In this document: positions 49,143 through 59,900 of the stretch, piece by piece
Layout of the letters: each line of letters opens with the position of its first letter
Numbering within the stretch: position 1 is the first letter of the stretch
DNA from: Verrucomicrobiota bacterium
Lineage (GTDB): Bacteria > Verrucomicrobiota > Verrucomicrobiia > Limisphaerales > JADJPG01
Assembly: GCA_016713365.1 (NCBI GenBank)
Contig: JADJPG010000015.1
Coordinates: forward strand, 37,692 to 101,691
Length of the DNA stretch: 64,000 nucleotides
Direction of reading: 5' to 3'
Notes under the pieces: generated by a model
Seen by the model: only the letters and a program-made list of their open reading frames with translations
Told to the model about the DNA's origin: nothing
Database searches by the model: none
Made by a program: the position numbers and the translations under genes

Positions 49143-49847
49143 ATGAAAACGAACACTTCTGCCAACGCCGTCCGCTGTGCGGGCGTCCAGAAACACTTCG
49201 GCGAAGGCGATGCGCGCATCCATGTGCTGCGCGGCGTCGACTTCGAAGCGAAGCAAGGCGAACTCACGTTCCTCGTCGGCCCCAGCGGCTGCGGCAAGAC
49301 GACGCTGATCTCCGTGATCACCGGGCTGCTCGATTCCACCGGCGGATCCGTGGAGCTCTTCGGGGCGAACACCCGCCAACTGCCGCCCGAGGAACAGATT
49401 CGATTTCGTCGCCGCAATCTCGGGTTCGTCTTCCAGCAATACAATCTCCTCCCCGCGCTCACCGCCGCTGAGAACGCCGCGGTGCCGCTGCTCGCCGCTG
49501 GAATGAAACGCCGCGAAGCCGTCGAACGCGCGAAGGCACTTCTGGTGAAGCTCGGCCTGGAGAACCGCATGGATACGCTTCCGTCGAAGCTTTCCGGCGG
49601 TCAGCAACAACGCGTTGCCATGGCCCGCGCGCTCGTCCACGAACCTCGTCTCATAGTTTGCGACGAACCGACTGCCGCGCTCGATCATGCGACCGGCGAG
49701 TCCGTGATGGAACTGCTTGCGGACTCCGCCGTGCATCCCGAACGCGCCGTCATCGTCGTCACGCATGACAATCGTGTCTTTCACTTCGCCGATGCCGTCG
49801 CCCACATGGACGACGGACGCATCACTCATTCTGAACAACGCAACTGA
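49143..49847 (+). CDS. ABC transporter ATPase, DevA/LolD-like
   Basis: The 234-residue protein has Walker A GPSGCGKTT, Q-loop FVFQQYNLLPALTAAEN, signature LSGGQQQRVAMARAL, Walker B LIVCDEPTAALD and H-loop VVTHDNRVFHFAD. It lies 12 bases after the permease and is the energy unit of the exporter. The sequence is typical of the MacB/DevA/LolD group. Confidence 0.95.
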   Translation: MKTNTSANAVRCAGVQKHFGEGDARIHVLRGVDFEAKQGELTFLVGPSGCGKTTLISVITGLLDSTGGSVELFGANTRQLPPEEQIRFRRRNLGFVFQQYNLLPALTAAENAAVPLLAAGMKRREAVERAKALLVKLGLENRMDTLPSKLSGGQQQRVAMARALVHEPRLIVCDEPTAALDHATGESVMELLADSAVHPERAVIVVTHDNRVFHFADAVAHMDDGRITHSEQRN

Positions 49848-49856
49848 ACGCCGCCC

Positions 49857-50852
49857 ATGAAACACCAAGTCCTCCCCATCGCCGCCGTCGTCGTCCTCGC
49901 GCTCGCGACCGTTTCCATCGTTCGCACCCAGCCCCGCACTGAGAAGAATGAACCGCCCGTGGCACCGCCTCGCGCCGCCTTCGAGCAGCGCGTTGCCGCC
50001 ATCGGTTTGCTCGAAGCCAGTTCCGAGAACATCTCCATGGCGTCGCACATTCCCGGCATCGTGGAGAAAGTGTTCGTCATCGTCGGCCAGGATGTGAAAC
50101 GCGGCGAGCCTTTGGTGAAGCTCGACACTCGCGCCCTCGAAGCCGCACGCGCCGAACGCCGGAGTGACATCGCGTCGCGACAAGCCGCTGTCGCCACCGC
50201 CGAAGCCCGCGCCCGCAAAGCCCGCGCGGCGCTGGCCGAGGCGCAGCGGAATTTGAAATTTGCCGAAGCCGTCTCCGACGCTCGGAGCATCAGCAACGAA
50301 GAAACCACCCGCCGCCGTAGCGCCGTGGAGATCGCCGAGGCGGACGTGAACGCCGCCGAAGCCGAGATCCTCGCGGCGAAAGCGTCCGTCACTTCTGCGG
50401 AAACCGCGTTGAAGGCGGTGGAGACAGATCTGGATCGCAGCGTCGTCACCTCCCCGATTGACGCGCGCGTGTTGCAAGTCCGGATTCGCCCGGGTGAATT
50501 CGCCAGCGCTGGCAGCAGCAGTGCTCCCTGGCTCGTCGTGGGCAATGTTTCATCGCTTCACGTGCGGGTGGACATCGACGAGCACGAGGCGTGGCGCGTG
50601 CGCCCGGGCGCCAAAGCCGTCGCCCAGGTTCGCGGCAATGCCAGCATCCAGTCGCCCGCGACATTCGTCCGTTTTGAGCCGCTGGTGATTCCGAAACAAT
50701 CGCTGACCGGCGCCAGCAACGAGCGCGTCGATACGCGTGTGCTGCAGGCCATCTACCGAATCGAGGCGAAGGATCTTCCACTGTTCGTGGGTCAGCAGAT
50801 GGACGTGTTTATCGATGCGTCGGACGTGAAGACCGCTGCCTTCAAACGCTGA
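49857..50852 (+). CDS. HlyD-family periplasmic adaptor, DevB-like
   Basis: The 331-residue protein has an N-terminal membrane anchor (VLPIAAVVVLALATVSIV). Then come a lipoyl-type half (GIVEKVFVIVGQDVKRGEPLVKLD), a long alpha-helical hairpin rich in Ala/Glu/Arg (about 95-195), the second lipoyl half (SVVTSPIDARVLQVRIRPGEFA) and a beta-barrel part. It links the inner-membrane ABC unit to the outer-membrane channel encoded next. Confidence 0.93.
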   Translation: MKHQVLPIAAVVVLALATVSIVRTQPRTEKNEPPVAPPRAAFEQRVAAIGLLEASSENISMASHIPGIVEKVFVIVGQDVKRGEPLVKLDTRALEAARAERRSDIASRQAAVATAEARARKARAALAEAQRNLKFAEAVSDARSISNEETTRRRSAVEIAEADVNAAEAEILAAKASVTSAETALKAVETDLDRSVVTSPIDARVLQVRIRPGEFASAGSSSAPWLVVGNVSSLHVRVDIDEHEAWRVRPGAKAVAQVRGNASIQSPATFVRFEPLVIPKQSLTGASNERVDTRVLQAIYRIEAKDLPLFVGQQMDVFIDASDVKTAAFKR

Positions 50853-50858
50853 GCTCAC

Positions 50859-52307
50859 ATGAAAGCAAATCTCGCTCTCCTCGCCGCCGGCCTCATTCTC
50901 GCTGGCTGCAAGATCGGTCCTGATCATCGCGCGCCGCAAAGCGCGTTGCCAAATCGGTTCACACATACCAACTCGGTTTCGACCACCAACACGACGCCCG
51001 TCGATCTCGCGGAGTGGTGGAGCGTGTTCAACGACGCCCGGCTCTCCGCGCTGATGCGAACGGCGACGTCGTCGAACCTCGACGTTCGCATCGCCCAAGC
51101 CCGCGTGCTCGAAGCGCGCGCGCAGCGTGGACTGTCCCGTTCCGTGCTCTGGCCGCAGGTGAACGCCAACGGCAGTTACTCCCGCTCGCGACTCAGCGAG
51201 AACACGCTCAACGGCCAGCAGATTCTCCAGGCCGGCAAGCCGCTCAAGAACGATCTCTTCGACGCGGGTCTGGATATGAGCTGGGAGATTGATGTGTTCG
51301 GCGGCGCACGTCGCGCGGTGGAAGCGGCGCAGGCGGAGCTGGAATCGTCAGTGGAGTCGGGCCGCGACACGTTGGTGAGCGTGCTTGCGGAAGTCGGATT
51401 CAGTTACCTCGATCTCCGCGGCGCGCAACGCCAGCTCGCTGTTGCCCGTGAGAATCTCAAGGCGCAGGAGCAGACGCTCGTGTTGACGAAGGATCGATTC
51501 CAAGCGGGCCTCGCCAGTGAACTCGACACCGCACGTTCGCAGGCCCAGGTTGCGGCGACACGGGCGCAGATTCCGCCGCTGGAAGAAGCTCAACAGCGCG
51601 CAATCCATCGCCTCGCCGTGCTGCTCGGAAAAACGCCGGGCGAAGTGGACGCAGATCTGGTGAAGGAGGCGGCGATTCCGACCGCGACGCCGCGGGTGCC
51701 AGTCGGGCTGCCGTCCGATCTGCTGCTGCGCCGACCGGATGTGCGACGCGCCGAGCGCCAACTCGCGTCCGCCACGGCGCGCATCGGTGTGGCGAAGGGC
51801 GAGTGGTTCCCGAAATTTTATCTCACTGGCGCGGCCGGATTGCAGAGCATCGACACCGAAGACTTCTTCGATGGCGGCAGCCGGTTCTGGTCGATCGGGC
51901 CGAGTTTGCGCTGGCCGATCTTCAACGCCGGCCGCATCCGCCAGAATGTGAAGATCCAGACCGCGCGCCAGGGGCAGGCGCTGTTGCAATACGAGAAGTC
52001 CGTCCTGACGGCGCTGGAGGAAGTGGAGAATGCCCTCGTCGCGTTCGGTCGCGAACAGGAACGGCGCCGATCGCTCGCCGAATCCGAGCAGGCCAGCCGA
52101 CGATCGGTCACGCTCGCGACCGATCGGTATCGCGGCGGGCTGGTGAGCTTTCTCGATGTGCTCGAAGCCGAGCGCTCGTTGCTTGCGGTGCAGGATGGCG
52201 TGGTGCAGAGCGAACGTCAGCTCGGCCAGAATCTCATCCGCCTCTACAAGGCGCTCGGTGGCGGGTGGATGCAGGAGGTGTCGTCGTTTCAGACGACGAG
52301 TCGGTGA
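50859..52307 (+). CDS. outer-membrane efflux lipoprotein, TolC/NodT family
   Basis: The 482-residue protein has a lipoprotein signal ending LILAGC, then KIGPDHRAP and WWSVFNDARL of the NodT group. Two OEP repeats follow (about 60-260 and 270-460; LEARAQRGLSRSVLWPQVNANGSYSRS, SDLLLRRPDVRRAERQLASATARIGVAKGEWFP). It forms the outer-membrane channel of the pump. It begins six bases after the adaptor gene, completing the operon. Confidence 0.95.
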   Translation: MKANLALLAAGLILAGCKIGPDHRAPQSALPNRFTHTNSVSTTNTTPVDLAEWWSVFNDARLSALMRTATSSNLDVRIAQARVLEARAQRGLSRSVLWPQVNANGSYSRSRLSENTLNGQQILQAGKPLKNDLFDAGLDMSWEIDVFGGARRAVEAAQAELESSVESGRDTLVSVLAEVGFSYLDLRGAQRQLAVARENLKAQEQTLVLTKDRFQAGLASELDTARSQAQVAATRAQIPPLEEAQQRAIHRLAVLLGKTPGEVDADLVKEAAIPTATPRVPVGLPSDLLLRRPDVRRAERQLASATARIGVAKGEWFPKFYLTGAAGLQSIDTEDFFDGGSRFWSIGPSLRWPIFNAGRIRQNVKIQTARQGQALLQYEKSVLTALEEVENALVAFGREQERRRSLAESEQASRRSVTLATDRYRGGLVSFLDVLEAERSLLAVQDGVVQSERQLGQNLIRLYKALGGGWMQEVSSFQTTSR

Positions 52308-52316
52308 GCCGTTATC

Positions 52317-53801
52317 TCACGCCAGCACGCCTTTCACGACTTCGCTGCCAGGCTTGGTCACGTTGGTCAGGCGCATGTTCACGCCGCTCACGGGATACGT
52401 GAACTTCATGTGATCAAAGCCGAGCAGGTGCAGCATCGTGGCGTGGAAGTCGTGGACGGAAACTTTGTCGATGACGGCCTGGTAGCCGAAGTCGTCGGTT
52501 TCGCCGTAGCTGAGTCCGCCTTTCACTCCGCCCCCGGCCATCCAGAGCGTGAACGCACCGGGGTTGTGATCGCGTCCGACGAATTTCATCTCCACACCGT
52601 TGCGGTTCTCGCGCATCGACGTTCGGCCAAACTCGCCGCTCCAGACGATGAGCGTGTCCTCGAACAGTCCGCGCTGTTTCAGATCCGTGATGAGCGCCAT
52701 GAGCGCGCGATCGACGCTCTTGCACTTGTCCTTGAATCCATGGCTGAGCGCTTCGCTTTCGCCGGCGCCGTGGCTGTCCCAGCCCCAGTCGAAGAGCTGG
52801 ATGTAACGCACGCCGCGTTCCGCGAGACGCCGCGCGAGCAGACAGTTATTCGCGAACGATTCCTTGCCCGGCTGCGTGCCGTAGAGCTCGTGAATGTTCG
52901 CCGGCTCCTGCTTGATGTCGAACGCGTCGCTGGCGCTGACCTGCATGCGGAAGGCGAGCTCGTACTGCGCGATGCGCGTGAGCGTTTCGGGGTCGCCGAC
53001 TTCCTTCGCAGTCTTCTGATTGATCTCGTTCAACGCATCGAGCGTGCGGCGGCGCAGTCCGCGTGTGATGCCGTCGGGGTTCGAGAGGAACAGAACGGGA
53101 TCACCCTGTGAACGACATTGCACGCCTTGATAGACCGAGGGCAGGAAGCCGGAGCCCCACACGGATTTGCCGGCGTCGGGGTTCTTGCCGCCGCTGGTGA
53201 GCACGATGAAGCCGGGGAGGTTTTGATTCTCGGAGCCGAGACCGTACGTCGCCCATGCGCCCGCGCTGGCCCAGCCGGGATTCTGCGTGCCGGTGTGCAT
53301 GAGCAGCTGCGCGGGACCGTGGTTAAACTGGTCCGTGTACATCGATTTGATGAAGCACACGTCGTCGGCGACGCTCGCGAAGTGCGGCATGCGGTCGGAG
53401 ATCCACTGGCCGCTCTTACCGTGTTGTTTGAATTCGAACTGTGGCCCGAGCATCTTCGGCACGCCCTGGATGAAGGCGAACTGTTTCCCTTTCAGGAACG
53501 ACTCCGGACAATCCTTGCCGTCCATCTTCGCGAGCTCGGGCTTGTAGTCGAACAGCTCGAGCTGGCTCGGCGAGCCGGCCATGTGGAGATAGATCACACG
53601 CTTTGCCTTCGCGGGCCGCGGTGGTTGCTGCGGCAGGAGCGGTCGTGCGGCGTCCTTCTTCAACGGGCCGTCGGAGCCCCACGCACGACCGGTCATGCTG
53701 GCGAGCCAGAGCGCGCCGAGGCCGGTGGTGCAATCGCGCAGGAAATGCCGGCGCGTGTGTTGCAACAGTGAGTCGTGCTGGAATTGCTGGAAGAGGTTCA
53801 T
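52317..53801 (-). CDS. DUF1501 sulfatase-like protein, Tat-type signal
   Basis: The 494-residue protein starts with a twin-arginine-like signal (TRRHFLRDCTTGLGALWLASM). The DUF1501 core has KRVIYLHMAGSPSQLELFDYKP, GRDHNPGAFTLWMAGGGVKGG and DFHATMLHLLGFDH; this is an alkaline-phosphatase/sulfatase-like fold common in PVC bacteria. The gene is four bases downstream of the PSD1-type cytochrome gene, a pairing conserved across Planctomycetes and Verrucomicrobia. Activity is not established, though both are thought to act on complex polymers in the periplasm. Confidence 0.95.
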   Translation of the reverse strand: MNLFQQFQHDSLLQHTRRHFLRDCTTGLGALWLASMTGRAWGSDGPLKKDAARPLLPQQPPRPAKAKRVIYLHMAGSPSQLELFDYKPELAKMDGKDCPESFLKGKQFAFIQGVPKMLGPQFEFKQHGKSGQWISDRMPHFASVADDVCFIKSMYTDQFNHGPAQLLMHTGTQNPGWASAGAWATYGLGSENQNLPGFIVLTSGGKNPDAGKSVWGSGFLPSVYQGVQCRSQGDPVLFLSNPDGITRGLRRRTLDALNEINQKTAKEVGDPETLTRIAQYELAFRMQVSASDAFDIKQEPANIHELYGTQPGKESFANNCLLARRLAERGVRYIQLFDWGWDSHGAGESEALSHGFKDKCKSVDRALMALITDLKQRGLFEDTLIVWSGEFGRTSMRENRNGVEMKFVGRDHNPGAFTLWMAGGGVKGGLSYGETDDFGYQAVIDKVSVHDFHATMLHLLGFDHMKFTYPVSGVNMRLTNVTKPGSEVVKGVLA

Positions 53802-53805
53802 GGCT

Positions 53806-56718
53806 TCAACGGGTCAGGGACGAATCGAGATTCAAGAGCGTGTTGGCGACGAGCACGAGCGCGGCCTTCTCCGGCGTCTCACCGAGCCTCGCAGCGGTTT
53901 CCTTGTCCGCGCGATAATCCGTCAGCGCGCCTTCGTAGAGTTTCACGAGGCTGTCGATCATCGCGCGCGGCGGCTTGTCGAGCATGAGTAACCGGCAGCC
54001 GCGTTCGATCTTTCGCTTCACTGGGCCGCCGTCCTTCTCCATCCGCGTTGCGAGTGCCTGCGCCATTTCGATGAAGGCGGGATCGTTCATGACGCTGAGC
54101 GCTTGCAGCGGCGTGTTGCTCGGGATACGTCGCGCGGTGCAGAAGTCGCGCATTGGCGCGTCGAATGTCAGGAAGAGCGGGTAGCCTGCGGTGCGGCGGC
54201 TGTAGGTGTAAACGGCGCGACGGAAGCGGTTCTCGTTCGTGGCCGTGTTCCATTTGTCGCCACTGTAAACGGTGCTCCAGATCCCGTCCGGCTGCGGCGG
54301 ATAGACCGGCGGGCCGAACTGCTTTGTCGAGAGCAGGCCGGACACGGCGAGCGCCTGGTCGCGCACCATCTCCGCGGTCAGACGCGAGCGCGGTCCGCGC
54401 GCGAGGAGATGATTCGCCGCGTCCTTCTCCAGTAGGATCGGCGTGGTCTTCGCTGTTTGCGCGTAGGTGGCGGAGAGCGCGAGTTCGCGCAGGAACTGTT
54501 TCACTGACCACTTGAACTCACCGCGCAATCGCAGCGCGAGATGGTCGAGCAGTTCAGGATGCGACGGCTTCGCGCCGGAGGTGCCGAAGTCTTCGAGCGT
54601 CTCCACGATGCCGCGGCCGAACATCTCGGCCCACAGCCGGTTCGCCAGCACGCGGGCGGCGAGTGGATTGCGATCGCTGACGATCCAGCGCGCCATGTCG
54701 AGGCGGTTCATCGGGTCGCTGGTCTTCGGTGGTTGGACGACATCGGGAATGCCCGGCAACACAGCGTCGTCGCGTGTAAGGCGATTGCCGCGGATGAAGA
54801 CGCGCGTTTCGCGTGCGGCAGATTTCGTGCGCTCGACCATCACGGGCACGTTGGTGCCGGAGAGTTTCTTGAGCGCGAATCCGGCGGCACGCCATTCCGC
54901 GAGGGCGTCCGAACGGGCGGCAGAGTTGGCGAAATCCGTGAGTGTGACGTCCTTCGAGTACGACAGCGCGAAGTGTTTCAATGGGCAGCCCTGCACGCTG
55001 CTGTTCGCCGCGATGCCGTGGTCGAATACGAGTTCCAGTGCGGCGCCCTCGGCGGCTTCGAGCGGTTTCTCAAGCACAATGATGCCCCAACGCGGACCGG
55101 ACATCGTCGGGTAACTGCCTAGCCCGCCACCGCCTTCGAGGACTTTGCGTGGGTCGAATGGACCGGCGTAATAATCCACGATGACGTCCTTCAACTTCAC
55201 GATCTGGTTCGAGGCGCCAGGCACGACGAGCGATGCGGTGAGCTTCGAGAAAATTTGTCCTCGCTCGGGCGCGTTCTTCGGGTTGTTCGACTCCGGGAAG
55301 ATGTCGATCTTCAGTGCCGTCATGCCCGCGATCGCGGGAACGACGTTCGTGTATTTCACGGAGATGGGCAGGGTGCCACTGGCGTCGATGCGGCCATTGG
55401 CGCCGATGGTGAGCGTGCCGCCGCTGGCTTTGGCTTCCTTCGCGACGAGCGCTTTCCAATCCGTGACCTTGGCCGCCAGCGGGAGCGCGTCGGTATTCAG
55501 CTTCTCGCGCAGCCGACGAGATTCGCGCTGGAGCCGCGCCGCTTCCTCTCGCTTGGCGGTGTCCTCGGGGAACATCCAGCGCGGGTAATCGTCGTTCTGA
55601 TCGCAGTCCTCGGTGTTATCGAAGAACGCGGCGAAGCGATAGTAATCGCGGTGCGGATACGGATCGTAGGGATGCGCATGGCATTGCACGCAACCGAAAG
55701 TCGTCGCGTTCCAGGTCGTCCAGGTGGTGTTCACGCGATCGAGCACGGCCACGGTGCGATACTCCTCGTCGTCCGTGCCGCCTTCGGTGTTGTTCTGCGT
55801 GTTGCGATGAAACGCGGTGGCAAGGATGTCGTTCGCCGTCGGGTTCGGCAGGAGATCGCCGGCGAGTTGTTTGATGGTGAACTGATCGAAGGGCAGGTCG
55901 GCGTTGAACGCGCGAATCACCCAGTCGCGCCACGGCCAGATGTCGCGATGAGGATCTTTCTCGAAGCCGAACGTGTCCGAGTAGCGGGCGAGATCCAGCC
56001 ACACCGAAGCCCATCGTTCGCCAAACTGCGGCGAGGCGAGCAGACGATCCACGACGCGGGCTTTCGCGGCGGCGGCGTTCTTGCGGCGGTCCTTCAGGAA
56101 AACGTCGTAATCTTCCGGCGTCGGCGGCAGGCCGATGAGGTCGAGTGACACGCGGCGCAACCATTCGGCGGGCGTGGCTTCGGGCGAGGGCTTCAAACCG
56201 GCGGCTTCAATCGGCGCGAGGATGAATTGGTCGGCGGGGACTTTGGGCCACGATTTGTTCTTGAGCGTCGGCTTCGCTGGTTCTGCGGGCGGGACGAAGG
56301 ACCAGTGCTCGCTCCATTTGGCGCCTTCCTTGATCCACTGGCGCAGGGTTGCGATTTCCTTCTCGCTCAGGCGCGGGCCATGATCCGGACGGGGCATCAC
56401 TTCATCTTCGTCGGTCGAGAGCACGCGGCGGATGATTTCCGACTTGTCCGGGTCGCCGGGGATGATCGGCACTTCACCGGACTTGGCGGGCGCGATCACC
56501 TTGTCGCGGTAGACGAGGGAGAGCTTGCCGGCCGCTTTCACGCCGCCGTGGCAGGCGGTGCAGTGCTTGGCGAAGAGCGGGCGGATGTCGCGGTTGAATT
56601 CCGTACGGGCGCTGGCCGGGCGATCGGAGGGCGCTGCGGGCGCAGGAACCGTCGAAACCAGAAGAACCGCGGCGAAGGCAAGACCCGATAGCGCGCAATG
56701 GATGAATCGCATGTTCAT
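53806..56718 (-). CDS. planctomycete-type cytochrome c protein with DUF1549/DUF1553
   Basis: The start at 56718 (MNMRFIHCALSGLAFAAVLLVSTVPAPA) gives a clean signal peptide; an upstream start adds an unlikely leader. The 970-residue protein has a heme motif CTACH near residue 57, then DUF1549 (about 160-370; LIGLPPTPEDYDVFL, WLDLARYSDTFGFEKDP), a middle beta domain, and DUF1553 (about 680-930; RMALADWIVS-like DMARWIVSDRNPLAARVLANRLW, CTARRIPSNTPLQALSVMNDPAF). It is paired with the DUF1501 gene downstream. Role in electron transfer coupled to polymer breakdown is inferred from the family. Confidence 0.94.
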   Translation of the reverse strand: MNMRFIHCALSGLAFAAVLLVSTVPAPAAPSDRPASARTEFNRDIRPLFAKHCTACHGGVKAAGKLSLVYRDKVIAPAKSGEVPIIPGDPDKSEIIRRVLSTDEDEVMPRPDHGPRLSEKEIATLRQWIKEGAKWSEHWSFVPPAEPAKPTLKNKSWPKVPADQFILAPIEAAGLKPSPEATPAEWLRRVSLDLIGLPPTPEDYDVFLKDRRKNAAAAKARVVDRLLASPQFGERWASVWLDLARYSDTFGFEKDPHRDIWPWRDWVIRAFNADLPFDQFTIKQLAGDLLPNPTANDILATAFHRNTQNNTEGGTDDEEYRTVAVLDRVNTTWTTWNATTFGCVQCHAHPYDPYPHRDYYRFAAFFDNTEDCDQNDDYPRWMFPEDTAKREEAARLQRESRRLREKLNTDALPLAAKVTDWKALVAKEAKASGGTLTIGANGRIDASGTLPISVKYTNVVPAIAGMTALKIDIFPESNNPKNAPERGQIFSKLTASLVVPGASNQIVKLKDVIVDYYAGPFDPRKVLEGGGGLGSYPTMSGPRWGIIVLEKPLEAAEGAALELVFDHGIAANSSVQGCPLKHFALSYSKDVTLTDFANSAARSDALAEWRAAGFALKKLSGTNVPVMVERTKSAARETRVFIRGNRLTRDDAVLPGIPDVVQPPKTSDPMNRLDMARWIVSDRNPLAARVLANRLWAEMFGRGIVETLEDFGTSGAKPSHPELLDHLALRLRGEFKWSVKQFLRELALSATYAQTAKTTPILLEKDAANHLLARGPRSRLTAEMVRDQALAVSGLLSTKQFGPPVYPPQPDGIWSTVYSGDKWNTATNENRFRRAVYTYSRRTAGYPLFLTFDAPMRDFCTARRIPSNTPLQALSVMNDPAFIEMAQALATRMEKDGGPVKRKIERGCRLLMLDKPPRAMIDSLVKLYEGALTDYRADKETAARLGETPEKAALVLVANTLLNLDSSLTR

Positions 56719-56994
56719 GTTCCGTAGTGGAGACGGCCGTTGAGCCGTCGCATAAGGCAATAAGGTAGGGACTTACGCGAGTCGACCGCAATTCAGAGCA
56801 ATCCGGATTTTGTTTGGACATCGGTTGGCGGGCGCAGGGCAAGGCAATCGCGGCGGTGGGTGGAAACCGGCTTGGACGGAGACTGGCGCAGGACTTCGCC
56901 TCCCGAGGGAAACCCCGTGTTTCCAATTGTTTTCGACGCTACAATCTGGCAATGTACGTTTACCTCGAAATCTATCCTTGGACGGGCAGACTTC
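56719..56994. other. intergenic region between divergent genes
   Basis: No credible gene. TACAAT near 56940 could be a -10 for the rightward giant protein. No repeat or hairpin stands out. Confidence 0.4.
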
Positions 56995-59900
56995 ATGTTG
57001 AGGCGTCGAATGGCTGAAGGAGTCGGCCAAGAGTTTGAGTCGTATTTGTTGAAACTATTGGCCTGCATCTTCAATCGGAACTGGCTGGGCGCGAGCCTTG
57101 TCCTGCTCTTGCTGTGGCTGAGTTCCGCCTGCGCGGACTTTCCAGCCAACGGAAAGTCCGCGCTCGGATTTCTGGTCGCCGGACGGGGTTGTCCACGCCG
57201 TGCTGGAAACCAACGGAGTGATCTATCTCGGCGGCGAGTTCACCTCGCTGTCTCCGAATCTCCCGACCTCCGCCCTGCTGAGTGCCGTGAACGGCCACGC
57301 CGACCTCACGTTCCCGCCGGTGTCCGGCATCCTCTACAGCGTGATTCCGGACGGAGCAGGCGGTTGGTTCATCGGCGGGCGATTCAATCGCGTGGGAAAC
57401 TTCGCCCGAACGAACCTCGCGCATCTGCTGGCCAATAATGCGGTCGACCCGGCCTGGGCGCCGTCGACGGACGCGACGGTCCATGCGTTGAAGCTGGTCG
57501 CTGGGGTTGTTTACGTCGGCGGTGATTTCGCGAGCGTCTCAGGCGAACCGCGTCGGCGACTGGCGGCGGTCGATGCAGTTTCGGGCGCGGTGTCGTCATG
57601 GAATCCGGACATTTGCTGCGATCTATCTTCGGACAATCGCGCGCGCGTGATGGCGCTCGATGGAGCGGACGGCCGGCTTTACGTCGGCGGATTCTTCAAC
57701 CAGATCGATGGTCAGGCGCAGAACCTCCTCGCGACATTCGACCTTCAGACGGGAAGAATCCTCCCCTGGCCCAATGCCGGATTTGACCCGGCGAATTTCG
57801 TTGCCGCGGTGAAGCTCGCGGGCAACACGCTCTATGTCGGCGGACGCTTTGTGAACATTGGCGGCGCGGAACGCCAGAACATCGCCGCGCTCGATGCTTC
57901 CACCGGGCTGGCGGCCAGTTGGAATCCCCGTGCTGACGGAGAGGTTCTCGATGTCGCGCTGCAAGGCCGCACGGTTTATCTGGCTGGACGCTTTCTCGTC
58001 GTCGCCGAGCAACCGAGATTCAATCTGGCCGGAGTCGATGTTGATTCCGGTCAGGCCACCGAGTGGGTTCCGAATCCGAATGAAACCGTCCGCCTGATCG
58101 CCGTCTCGGGCCGGGTGATTTATGCGGGCGGCGACTTTACGGAAGCGGGTGGTGCGCCGCGGGCGGGCATGGCGGCTTTCGACGCGGAGGCCGGGATGGC
58201 TCTGGACTGGATTCCCGAAACCGTCGGTCGCGGCGTTCAGGCGCTGGCTCTCAACGGCGATCGGATCGTGGCCAGCAGCGAACTGCATCGCGATTCGAAA
58301 ACGCGCCGCCGCTTGGCCGCGCTCGATCAGCGGACGGGACGGGTGCTCGATTGGAATCCGGGCGCGGACAACGCCGTCTTCGCGCTCGCCCTTGTCAGCA
58401 ACACGGTTTACTTCGGCGGTGATTTCCTGGCGGTGAACGACGCGCCGCGCGTGCGCATTGCCGCGGCGGACGCGCTCACTGGCGAAATCCTTCCGTGGAA
58501 TCTGAATACTGCGGGCCCGAACGGACGCGTCTGGTCGCTCGCCGTCATCAATGATCGCCTGTTCGCCGCGGGCGGTTTCAGCTCGGTCAGCGGCATGTTT
58601 GCTCCCGGCCTGGTCGCGCTGGATCTCATCTCCGGTTCGCCGCTGAACTGGCGGCCCATTCCCAATCGATCTGTCTTCGCCCTCGAAGAATTCGACAGCA
58701 CGTTATACGCGGCGGGCAGCTTCAGCACCGTCGCCAGCCAGTCCCGGCGGGCCTTCGCGCAGGTCAATGCCATGACGCCGACGGCGACCAGTTGGAATCC
58801 CGATGTGCGCGGTTCCGGAATCCTGGGCAACACCATCACCCGCCGCGGCGACACGGTTTATCTGGGCGGCACCTTCACAAATGTCGCGGGACAATCGCGC
58901 CGACATCTCGCGGCATTGAATGCGGCCGACGCGTCGCTCCGGTCATGGGCGCCGACGTTCGGTTCACCGCTGGATGCCGTGCAGGATGTCGCTGCGACCG
59001 CTGAAGCCATTTACGTGGCGGGCTCGTTCACCAACGTAGGCGGCAAGTTTCGTGCGGGTCTCGTGGCACTGGACCCGCAAACGGCGGCTCCATTGAATTG
59101 GGACGTCGGCCCGGAGAACGACGCGGGCGCGGTATCGATGCGAGTGGTGACGACTGGAACGGATGCGTTGTATGTGGGCGGAGCATTCACGTCACTGCGA
59201 GGCGCGCAGTACAAGAACTTCGCGGTCTTCCCGGCGGTTGGCGCGCCCATGATCGTGCAACAACCGATCGGATCGACCTTGCGCAAGGGATTAAGCACGA
59301 CGCTCGCCGCCAGCGTGACGGGCAGTGCGCCGCTCTCCCTGCAGTGGCAGCGCAACGGGACGAATCTGGCCGGCGCGACGAACCTCACGCTCGCGCTCAA
59401 CAATCTTCAAACTACGCAGTCGGGAACGTATGTGCTCGTCGCGTCAAACGCGCTGGGAGTTTCCAGCAGTCTGCCCACGGAGGTTCTGGTGACGGAACCG
59501 CTGGGTGTTTCCCGGGCGTTGGGAAACATCGGCGTGTCGCCCGGCACGAACATCTTGTTCAGCATCGTGGCCACGGGCAGTCCGCCGCCGCGCTTTCAGT
59601 GGAAGCTCAACGGCGTGCCCATTCCCGGCGCGGAAGGCCCGACCTTCTCGCTGGACAATGTCGACACGTCGGATAGCGGCGTGTTCAACGTCACGATCTT
59701 CAACGGCATTGATACCATCGAAAGCGCTCGCGCAGCGCTGTCCGTCAACGGCGTGACAAGCCTGAGTGCCGACTTCTTTGCCGGCCGAGCCCTGCTGACG
59801 GGTGCGGCGGGAACGGTCATCGGACACAACGGCGCCTCCACCCGCGAATTGGGCGAGGCGCTGCACGCGGGCAAGATCGGCGGGCGCTCGATCTGGTTCT

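Noticed and set aside
47952..50477. An 841-codon open frame on the minus strand opposite the export operon
   Set aside because: It is antisense to four genes with clear family motifs; its composition (runs of His, Arg, Asp, Glu) is that of a GC-rich shadow frame.
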